Shown here: positions 25,123-37,100 of the stretch, piece by piece | Layout of the letters: every line of letters begins with the position of its first letter | Position numbering within the stretch: the stretch's first letter is position 1 | NCBI RefSeq assembly: GCF_032362555.1 | Contig: NC_083516.1 | Coordinates: 2,257,001-2,321,000, forward strand | Direction: 5' to 3' | DNA from: Amyelois transitella | Lineage: Eukaryota; Arthropoda; Insecta; Lepidoptera; Pyralidae | Length of the DNA: 64,000 bases | The notes under the pieces: model-generated | What the model saw: only the letters and a program-made list of their open reading frames with translations | Told to the model about the DNA's origin: nothing | Databases searched by the model: none | Program-made: the position numbers and the translations under genes

Positions 25123-28100
25123 TCACGATGAGCTCTGTAGCAAAGAGGATGCGAAGATCTGCTGCATGATTTGAGGCAATGTCGCGACGTCCATGCAGAC
25201 GTGTGCGTGACCCGCCGGCAGATGGCGTAGCAACCTGACAGGAAAATTATTATTTAGGATATACAAAAGTGAAAATATAATCTCTCTCTCTCTCTCTCTC
25301 CTTCCAGTCTTTCTACTTCTTCGCCTTAAGTTTATGTACATTCATTATCTTTTAATATATAAACACGTGTGAGTAGTTCACCGGTAGATGGCGATTCATT
25401 CTCGATGGCAATTTCTTTGTTGAGAAATGTATTAAATAGAGATTTTGTCCTTATTATCGCCGCTTTAAACATTATTAATTATGTAACTCACGTTGCAGCT
25501 TCGTCTCCCAGGCTTCCAATGAATATAACGTGCGCCTGCACTCGCGGCTCCGATGTCAATATTGTGCCCAGCTCTTGTGGTTGGATGCCATACCTATGGA
25601 AGAAAAAAAAAAACAAAATAATCAATGAAAAGATATTAACCCTGGAATGACGTTGCCAAGCCATAACATACATAATGTTATGTGCGTAGAAAGAGGAAGA
25701 CAAAAACAGGTAAACAATTTTTTTTTTTTTTTTTTTCGTCAGGTTTTCGCAAATCCCACCTACCGACTACCACGGGAACTATATATAGTACATACATATA
25801 GTCACATCTATATCCCTTACGGGGTAAACAGAGCCAACAGTATTAAAAAGACTGAATAGCCACGTTCAGCTGTATGGCTAAATGATAGAGTTCGAGACAG
25901 AATGAGATTTAAATACTGAGAAGTTGCTAGTCCATCGCCTAAAAGAATCCCGAAGTTTTTTAGCCACTCCCAACATCCATGGGAAATATAGGGAGTAATC
26001 CTATTTTTAAGTTTTGGGAACCACTCGGAATTGAAGTGTACATACTCTTAATTACATATATGCTGAATTTCAAGAAGATTGGTTCAGCATATAACGCGTG
26101 AAGAGATTACAGACAAACAAACAAACAAACAAATTAACTTACTATCGCATTTATAACATTAATTAGGACAGTCACCTTCTAAGGTTAGCGTCGGAGAGTA
26201 TAAGAACGATCGCTTCGTCACAATCTTCGGCTGCCAGCGTAGAGATGGCGTGCTTGGCGGCCGGCAGAGTGTTGTCGCCGGCCCAGCAGAATTGGGAGTG
26301 TGCGTGCATTGTGCGAATTATCTGGAACAATATTAAGGATAATAATTGGACATTCTTTGGCGACAGCACTTAGAAGATTTTTTATTAATAAAACAGGAAA
26401 GTGCCGTGTGGTTCCCGGCACCAATACAAAAAAGAATAGGACCACTCCATCTCTTTCCCATGGATGTCGTAAAAGGCGACTAAGGGATAGGCTTACAAAC
26501 TTGGGATTCTTTTTTAGGCGATGGGCTAGCAACCTGTCACTATTTGAATCTCAATTCTATCATTAACCCAAATAGCTGAACGTGGCCATTCAGTCTATTC
26601 AAGACTGTTGGCTCTGTCTAGCCCACAAGGGATATAGACAAGACCATGTGTATGTGTACATACATATAATCACGTCTATATCCCTTGCGGGGTAGACAGA
26701 GCGAACAGTCTTGAGCGGACTGATAGGCCACGTTCAGCTATTTGGCTTTAAGATAGAATTGAGATTCGAATAGTGCCAGGTTGCTAGCCCATCGCCTAAA
26801 AAAAGAATCTCAAGTTTGTAAGCCTATCCCTTAGTCGCCTTTTACGACATCCATCGGAAAGAGATGGAGTGGTCCTATTCTTTTTACCGTGCCGGGAACC
26901 ACACGGAACAATATTAAGGATAATAATTGGATATTCGTTGACCACAGCACTTAGAAGATTTTTTATTAATGAAACGGGAAACCAATAAAGTTGACGATTA
27001 AGTAAAGTGGCCCAGGCCGCGGACAAATACTGGTCCTCATAAATAATACTTGTGCCGTGCCGAGCGTCCTAGACAGTTGTATACAGGTCTACCACTTTTA
27101 TAAGTTACATCGGCATTGTTCGACGGCGCAGAATAGTACAACCGACCGCCGAATCTGGCCGAATGAAAACATTAGTGAAATAACGAACTTATTGCTACTA
27201 TATAGGATTTTAAATCCCAAAACAACAGGAGTCGTGTATCTCGCTCATTGTAAGTTGTACCAGACAAATACCGACTCCTGCGAACTCCAGACATGGCGCG
27301 TACGCAATCAGCCAATAGCGAACGGTTTTGATCCGGCGTTCAAATGGCGCATTATGATTGGCGCAGATATTGTCGCGGCATAACAAAAATTGATTTCTGC
27401 TCAGGTACATCGGTGTAACTTATTAAAGTGGTAGTACATACATACATACATAAAATCACGCCTCTTACCCGGAGGGGTAGGCAGAGACTACCTCTTTCCA
27501 CTTGCGACGATCTCTGCATACTTCCTAGTGGTAGTACTGTACCTGAAATATGCAGAGATCGTGGCAAGTGGAAAGAGGTAGTCTCTGCCTAAACCTCCGG
27601 GAAAGAGGCGTGATTTTATTTTTATTTTTTATTATACTGTACCTGCGTGTAAGTATAGAACCTGAAACTTAGAACCCACCTGCAATCTCTCCCTCTCGTT
27701 GTCCGGGACGCGGTCCGCGGTAACCAGCTGGAGGGCGTGCTCCTCCCCGGAGTGCGCCAGCATGTCGTACCTGATGCGCGCCTCGTAGCCCTTCAGGGCC
27801 TCCGTGAGGAGGACTACCGCCTCCATGGAACGTTCTAGACGCCCGTCGTACGAGTTGAATCTGATTTTATATACAGAGGTATAAATAAATGAATACGGGA
27901 CGTGAGATAATGAGTATGCAGAGATCGTGGCAAGTGGAAAGAGGTAGTCTCTGCCTACCCCTCCGGGAAAGAGGCGTGATTTTTATGTATGTATGTATGT
28001 ATGAATACGGGATAAATTACACAGATTGAGTTGGCCCCGAAGTGGGTTCGTGATACTAGCTCAACGATACTATTTTTTTTATAATAAATACTATAAAGAT

Positions 28101-31100
28101 AAACATCCGAAAACCAGGACTATCAGAGCAAATGCGTTTCTCATCATGCTCTGGCCGGAATTCGAACCCTTTTTTTATAAAATCACATAATTTACCTGTA
28201 CATGCTTCCAGAAACGTCCAGCACTAGCCTCAGCCGCTTGGGTTTGTCCGGCGGGGCTCCCGGCGGCGGTTCTTGTTCGCTGCGACGGCGGTAGATGGCT
28301 CGCTCGCCCGCCAGACCTTTCATTACGATACAACGTTCAATTATATTTAAACCAATAAAAAAATATTCAGTACATGGGTGACCGAGTGGAGCTTGGTGTT
28401 TTTGATAACTATTTCAAATTACATCAGAATTACCACAATTATCGTAGCCTAGCTACCATCTTATATGAGATGGTAACTAGGCTACGATATGATAATTTTT
28501 AATTTTCCCAGACGCGAGTCCCAGCTCTCATGTGCACATATTATTATATCCCTAACACAGAAATGTCACATTCTGCTATAAATAGTGCTTCAAATAGTGA
28601 CAGTTTTCTAGCGTATCGCCTACGAGAATAATCCCATGTTAATTAGCTTTCTCTTAGTCGCCTTTTACGTTATCCATGGGAAAAACATGGAGTGGTTCTA
28701 TTCTAAAGTGTCAGGAAGCACACGGCACTAAAACATAACGTTTTAAAAAAAATTCATCCAGAACTCATTAAAATCTTTAATCATTTGACGAAGATTGTTG
28801 CAGGTAATCTGGTGTACCTGTTTAATTTTTCTGAATAATATTTGTTGTCAAAGTGCGCAAACTTATTTACGTTAGTTTGAATACTAACCGATGCTTTAAC
28901 GGTGATGGAAAACATCGCGAGGAAATCTGCATATTCAGGCACCTGGATGTGTAACCATGGATCCAATATGGGTTCGGTTTACCTGCAAGGTTGCGGAGGT
29001 CAGATGGGAGTCGTTTCGTGTAAAAACCTGACTCACCCAAACCAGGATAAGTGGTCAAAGGCTACCCCGGGCTCCTCTCCAGAGAGGTGAGGATGTAACC
29101 GGGACTTAAGCCAAGAAGAAGTATCTGTATCAAATAGCAGATACCCATCAACGCTACATTTTGTTCACAATTTATAGCATAACTAAAATTGGAAAATTCA
29201 TGCCAACAGTAAAACCTTAGTAGGAAAAAAAAAAGCCAAGAGGAAGAAGGTACATATAGTACGCAGTTGTTATCCGTAAAACAAGTTTATATCCTACTAC
29301 TATTATAAAGGCGAAAGTTTGTATGGATGTATGGATGTTTGTTACTCTTTCACGCAAAAACTACTGAACCGATTACCATGAAATTTGGTATGTAGGTAGC
29401 TGAAGACCCAGAATAACACATAGGCTACTTTTTATCCCAGAGTTCCCGCGGGATTGATAGGGTTTCCATGCGGACGAAGTCGCGGGCGGCCTCTAGTACC
29501 TTCTATAATTTTCCCGTCGTCCAACTCCCCGCTGGTCTGGTGTCGACTCCACTGCCGCTCTTTTGTCTTGGCTTGCAGCTCAGCCAACACGCCGCGGAGG
29601 GCACCTATCTATAATAAAATTGTTAAGAAATACTGAATGAATTTACTTGTTAGTTAAGTTTATTGAACTAAAGCACGCTATCTATCGACAATATGTATAA
29701 ATTAGTGGCAACCCGCACTTTGCCCGCAAAGAAATCTTGATGAAAGTGGTTGCACTAATTCCATAACAAATTTCGTAAAAATCGGTCTTTGGTAAAAATT
29801 ATTATCGTTGAATACGGTACATTCGCGAACTTAAAGAAACTACAAAATGAATGGTATTTGCACCAGCTCTAATCAACTCGAACTATCCATGTAATTAAGC
29901 ATCGTACGTGCTCAAATACTTTTTTTTTTAATTTCTCCACAAACAATTCACAGTACATAGAATTTTTAAACAATTTAGGATCACAACCTAGGTTTAATAT
30001 TTTATCTTAGGCACTATTTCAACACAGCCATGGAGATGCAACCGAGAAAAATCTTGATAAGTATAGGAATATTTCATGAAGACTTATAATCTGTTTGTGA
30101 GGACGTTAATTTCTCTTACCTGAGGCTGCACCGCTCTTAGGAACTGTCCGTACAGTTTAGCGTCATATTCGCTCATTTTGATCTCCTTGAGTCTCTCTTC
30201 GAAAGCCTTGCGATTCATTTCTCTCGCCGCTTTTTTAACGTGCTCGGGTACGTCGTTTTTTTCAGCGTCTGAAAGCTGATATATTAATTTGTTTTAAATA
30301 GTTATATAACAAAATAATTGTATGCTATATATTGCGGTTATTTTGAACAGAACCTCTCGTTGACTTTCGAATGTCGTATGTGGCAAGTAATGCAATAAGT
30401 ATTCTTATTCATTTATTTGCCAACTAAATGAAGAGACTTCTTCAACGTTCACCAAGTAGATTGCTATCTCTGGCGGCTACTTGCTGAATCTCGTGTCAAT
30501 AGCTAAACCCACGCACTTTTAAAAATTATAAAACTAGTCTACGATTTTTTTTTTTATATTCTCTCATCCTCACCTGTGACGATTTACCTATACGTCACAT
30601 AGTGATCAAATAGCAGATACCCATCAACGCTACTTTTTTGTACACAAATTTACAGTATAAATAATCTTGGAAAACCGTGTGCCGTGTGGTTCCCGGCACC
30701 AATACAAAAACGAATAGGACCACTCCATCTCTTTCCCATGGATGTCGTAAAAGGCGACTAAGGGATAGGCTTACAAACTTGGGATTCTTTTTTAGGCGAT
30801 GGGCCAGCAACCTGTCACTAGTTGAATCTCAATTCTATCATTAAGCCAAATAGCTGAACGTGGCCTATCAGTCTTTTTAAGACTGTTGGCTCTGTCTACC
30901 TCGCAAGGGATATAGACGTGACCATATGTATGTATGTATGTATGAAAATTTTTGCCAACTGGAAAAAATATAAGTATTAAAAAAAATCGTTAACTGCCAA
31001 ATATTACCTGATGTACGTCGTGTCCCTTGTCCAGCCTATAAGGCCCCCCCTTCCCCCCGAGCCCGGCGGTGTCGCGCCCCCCGGAGCCCCCCGCCCACGT

Positions 31101-34100
31101 GTTGCCCCCCACGTGCGGCTCGTTCTTGGGGTCCTCTTTACCGTGCTTGGGGGATGACACGTCTTTGCTGTAAAGAAATACAGCCTTGTTTAATAAGAAC
31201 GAATTAGTTGAAATTTGAAATATTATAAACTTTGGGACTCCTCATGTAAAGTGATAAGCTAGCAACCTGTCACTATTTGAATCTCAATTTTATCATTAAG
31301 CCAAACAGTTGAACGTGGCCTTTCAGTCTTTTTAAGTCTATTGACTCTGTCTACCCCGCAAAGGATATAGTCGTGACTGTATGTAATAAGTTTATAAGAA
31401 TGTCGACAGGACAAATGTATACTGTAGAAACGACGAAGATAGAACATAAACATGTATGAATTTGACAGCTGCAATTCTAATTATCTTAAATTTAAGGAGT
31501 ATGATATGGTGTTGTGCAAATCTTACACATATATGATAATGCAAATTTCTCGGAGGGGTAGGCAGAGACTTCATTTTTCCACAATAGCTATATTCATTCA
31601 AAAATAACAAACTTACCTACTATGCCTGTCAATACGAGTAATCATCTGTATCTTCAGATAATAATAAACACCAATTTCTCAGAAGGGTAAGCAGAGACTA
31701 CATCTTTCCGCAAAAGCTATATTCATTCAAAAATAAAAAAAACACTTACCCGCTATGTCTGTCAATAGTCATCTGAATCTTTTTGAGAGCGTCTTTGGAT
31801 CTTCCCTCTAAAACCCCCTCAGTGGGCAATCCACTAGAATGTAACACTTCCAGTAGAGTGTCGGCCATGTCTTTGCTGTAACGATCGAAGTCAAACACGT
31901 TGCCAATTGCCGTGGCGAGGTCTTCCTTGGGATATTTCTAGGGAATAGAAAATAAATACTTACATACATACATACATATAATCACGTCTATATCCCTTGC
32001 GGGGTAGACAGAGCCAAAAGTCTTGTAAAGACTGATAGGCCACATCAGTCTTTACAAGACTGTTAGGCCACGTTCAGCTATTTGGCTTTAAGATAGAATT
32101 GGGAGTGACAGGTTGCTAGCCCATCGCCTAAAAGAATAATCCCTATTTTATATGCCTACTTCTTAGTCACGTTTTACGACTTCCATGGGAGAGAGATGTA
32201 GTGGTCCTATTCAAATAGTGACAGGTTGCTAGCCCATCGCCTAAAAGAAGAATCCCAAGTTTACATGCCTACCTCTTAGTCACCTTTTACGACATCCATG
32301 GGAGAGAGATGGAGTGGTCTTCTTTTTTTTTCTATTGGTGCTGGAAACCACACGGCAGTAAATATAAAGTAATAATAATAGAAAATAAATGTAGAATTTA
32401 ATCTTTTAAAAAAAGGTACAAAAACCTTATATAACCAGATTAAAACAAAAGTTTATTGTTGCGGCTTTGCCTATGTAATTAATGTCATCAGTTTCTCAAT
32501 AACTAAGTGAAGTCATAGTAAAAATTAAGGTTTTTTTAAAATGTCTTTTAAAAAAACATGGATATTCTAACAAATACGAAACCCAGGACAAAAGAAAAAG
32601 TTTAAAATATCTTCCTTTGAAAAATTATACAGATTGACTTAATTCGAAATAAGTTCGAAACTTGTGTTACGAGATACTCACTCAACGATACTACATTTTA
32701 TAATAAATACTTATATAGATAAACAACCAAGACCCAGGCCAATCAGAGAAAGTTCGTTTCTCATCTTCCCCTTACCGAAAATCGAATCAGGGGCCTCCGG
32801 TGTCACAGACAGGCGCACTACCGCTGCGCCACAGAGGCCGTCCATATTAAACCTTTTCCAAATTAGTTCTCACCTGTAAATGTTTAACAATATTGACCAG
32901 CTCCCTTGTTGAGTACGGATAGGTTAGCTGCCCTTGATCAGCCTTGTCTCTGAGCACCGCGAATGCTTGCACCAGCTTCTTCATGACGTCATGCGGTACA
33001 TCCGGCCCGTAAGACCGGAGGAGTTCCATTTCCGACTCTATAGACGGGTTGTCCACGGCATGGCAGGAGAACAGATCACCTGGAGAAGGAGTTTGATTAT
33101 TAATTAATCTTTACTGCATTGTAATACAGAAAAGATTCGTATTTTTGGTTGTAACAAAAAACCTCAAACTACTGGACTTATTTTTATGATATCGGGCACA
33201 GAAATCAACTATAACTTTAGTTTTTTTTAATAATACAAAAACATACATATGATATGATTTCTTTTACATACTTATACATACATATAGTCACGTCTACAAC
33301 CCCCGCAGGGTAGACAGAGCCAACAGTCTTGAAAAGACTGAAAGGCTATGTTCATTTTTTTTATTGATAAATATTCATGAATCAATACTCAAATAGAATC
33401 ACACGAAAACGTAAATAAAGACAGTTGATTTCCTAATAAACAATAATATACTTTTGTAAAAAGCATGACAATCTTTAAGTATCAAGTATAAAGTTTATTC
33501 TGTGTGCAAAACAAAACAACAATAACAACAAACCTAACGACGCGAAGAAATCGTTCCCCAAGAACGGGAATCCAGGCCTATTAGCCAGCACAATCATCCT
33601 GAACTCATCATGTACCGGAATGAAACTCTTCAAGTCACCTCCCGAACTTTGCAGCATATCCTTTGGCACTATCCGCCTACCATCACTCAAAATCATCTCC
33701 CCATTCTCAACCAACGTCTTCAAAATACACGTCACGTGTGTAGGCGCCTTATCTGCCTCGTCTACGACCAAAACGTGACCGTATTTCACGGCCTTAACTA
33801 AAGGCGAGTCCTCATAAACCACAACCCCGTCTTTCACAGTCGGTTGAACCGTCAAAGACTGCACTGTCGTGTCCCTATGTAACTGAATGTACTCTCGAGG
33901 TCTATTCAGCAATTGTAGTAGCCTATCGGCTATTTTATTTTTACCTACACCTTGGTTGCCAACTAGTAACAAATGGTTACCAAGCAAGAAGTCTTGTAAC
34001 AACCATTCTAATAGTTTTATATGCTGTGGAACGTCGTAGAATAAAATGTCAGGTACTTTAGTCAAAGCTGACGTTTTGAAAATTTCAGTGCTCGTTTTGC

Positions 34101-37100
34101 CGATGGTTAAGACGCCATTTTTAACTGAACAGCTGACTTTTTTCTCGGTAGGATTGTTACCGAAAATTCCGAATCGACTTGGCGGTTCTATACCAAGATT
34201 GGAGCTAGCGCCATCTAGTGCCCTCCTGGCTAAATTAGGCAGGAATTTGGCTAAGAAAGTCCTTTGAACAGTCTCGTATGCAGATTCGGTGGGATATTTA
34301 GACATTCGTTGGGCGATTCGTAGAAGTTGACGGGTGGATAACGACGAAGATAGATTCTTGAGAGTACTGTCTTCTGAATTGCGTAATACGTCAGCTAAGT
34401 CGATTATCGAGTGAAGTGGTTTCGATATGTCACCGTACTGAAAATAAAATTTCATATTGAATTGACTTGAATAATATTTAACAGTCACTTACATTTGTAA
34501 AGTTAATATATTTTAAAACAAAACATTGAATTAAACATAAATGAAACGTGAATTTTAACTAGTCATAACACTTTGTACGTACTGTGAAAAAAACAATCAA
34601 AAATCATCATTTGAAAGTTAACTTGTTTATGTAAACTGCCAGTGCGCTTACGAAACTAACAGTAACTGTTGACATATATAATGATTGACACACTAAGTAA
34701 TTTGTTTTTCTAGTATAGTTTTCTTAATAACTTTATAAAGAATGTAGAATCAAAATCATGTGTGAACATGTTACCAAATGTATATATCATCTTGTATTAA
34801 AGACTTAAAAAATCTAAAATCAAAGACAGACTTACCAAAGTATTGATGACAGATATCTCTTCCTGTTTGCTAAGATTCCGCATTTCATGGAATATAAACA
34901 GGCTGAGTATCTCGGGAGACAGCCACTGCTGCCCGCGGCCAATTATAGGCGGCTCAGCTAAGGCCACTATTCTGAAAGAATTAAATTCACTTATAGAAAT
35001 ACGCCGAAATTGTGCCGTGTGGTTCCCGACAATTTAGAATAGGACCACTACATTTATCTCCCGTGGATTTGAAAAGGCTTATAAACTTGGAATGTTTTTA
35101 TAGGCGATGGGCTTGAAACCTGTCACTCAGCTGGACGTGCCTTTCAGTCTTTTTGAAACTGTTACCCCATAAAGGGTAAAGTTGTGATTATATGAATGTA
35201 TGTCGTAAAAATTTACTAGGGGAATATGCAGATTTGCGAATAAAAACAGTGTGTGCCGTCGACTTTTACCAAAGAAGTAGTAATCATGCTGATTCTCACC
35301 TTAACGAAGTGTATTCTCATTATCTCGCTCTTTTCCTGCTGCTGTAACGTCACTCCGGTCGCCACGAAGTTGCGTTTCTCGTGAAAAAGTTTCCCTTAGC
35401 TACTTCAACGACCAACTCATACAAAATAAGAATTCATCTACAGTTTAATTCAAAGACAGTGTGTTTTCTCACCGTACCAAAGGATTCACCACTGGGGTTG
35501 ACGAGACGAATCTGCGTTTTCCTTAACAAAAATGACAGAAAAGAGATGTTTCTCACCGTGCTACCCTATCCCAACAAATTATATGCCGTAGTTGGCCAAA
35601 AAAACTAATTTTGCCAAAATTGATATCAGACTGTTTCTCACCTAAATGCTGGATGTATCCTCTTGACCCCGCTATCTTCTAGCTGCTGTGACGTCACGCC
35701 GGTGGCCAGAAGATCGTCGTATCTATCGTGACGTAACAATCGTGTGCCGTCGTGTAGTTGTAACTCTCGATCGTGCACTAGTCTGTAATTAAGTTATTCA
35801 CTTTATGTTCCAGGCTCATTACACAAAATATTTCAATCTGACTTTAGGTTTATGAAGTAACTTCGTTATAAATAGAAAAAGTCAAAAATAATTTATATTT
35901 TTACATTCTTCAAATAACGTCCAACGAATCATAACCTTTTGGGTGCTAGGATTTAAAAAGTCTTTGGATCTAAATATGTTATTTGATATAAAATGATAGA
36001 AAGGAATAGATTGATATAAAATGATAGAGGTTTCTGTAAACTTACTTAACAAAATAAGTTAAATAAGAATGTTATTACATTTTCTATTAAGGATATTTCC
36101 CTACAAAAAAAAAAGACAAATGGCGGACTTAAGAAAAATCTTAATACCCGCAAATATAAATACTTCTTAGTAAATTTCTACTACCCACCTGTGCAAAACG
36201 GCCAAAGTACTCGCATGTATCCTATGCAGCCCGTCCAATACAGCCATGTGGCCCTTCAAAGCTGCCTCGACCAAGGCCGAGTTCCTCCACACTGTGTCTC
36301 CGTTGTCCAGGGTCGTACGCTGTTGGACCAGGTCACGAGCAGTCATGTCCTGGTATAGGACTATCGGCTCTATGGTGTAGCCTAGTAAGGACGCTAGTTG
36401 AGTAACTAGTAGACTCTTGCCGCAGCCCTTTGGCCCTGAAATAGTATTTAGTTTAAGGTATATTCTTTGGAGTGCTAGAAAAAAAAATTAAGAATTTATT
36501 CTGCTGGTAAATTTATTACATTTGGATTTGTTTCTTAGGTTTTGTTCAAAACCATACATATACTCGTATATAGTCACGTGTTTATCCCTTTCTGGGTAGA
36601 CAGAGCCGTCTTTAAATTCTTCGATTCTAAAGTGCCGGATACGACACGGCACCAACAGCTATTCTTTTTAATCATTTCAATTTTAACTTCGGCAAGAAAT
36701 AAATAAAACAAATGTCTATTTTAAAACTGAAGATAACTTACCAACAATACAAAAGTCACCAACGCTATGGCTCAACATAACCTCATTCAGCATCTCACTC
36801 TGATACTCCGTTTTCACCACGTTCTTATCATCCAACCCTGTCTGCTTCCTTCCGCCGCACGGCACGCCAAATTGCGACTTAACGCCGTTCACTTCCACAG
36901 TAACTAAAGCTTGGTTTCCTTTGGGCTCTATGCCTTGTGCTGTGATGTTCCATTTAGGTTTGGTTTCAATTTTAAGGTTATGTAACACAGCTTCAACGTT
37001 TCTGATGTGATCTTTGGTGAGAAACGACTTGTATGGATAGAGGAGGTACAGCAATTTGTATATGGAAATGCCTGGTACCCGCTCCTGTAAATTAAAATTT

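Noticed and set aside
26218..26532. Minus-strand frame of 104 codons beginning MLAHRLKKNPKFVSLSLS
   Set aside because: It recurs in many places (e.g. 30595-30810, 62952-63176) because it lies in the CATA-tailed element; it is a chance frame of a repeat.
27057..27383. 108-codon plus-strand frame
   Set aside because: It is contained in the inverted-repeat element 27090-27433, with no protein-like motif.
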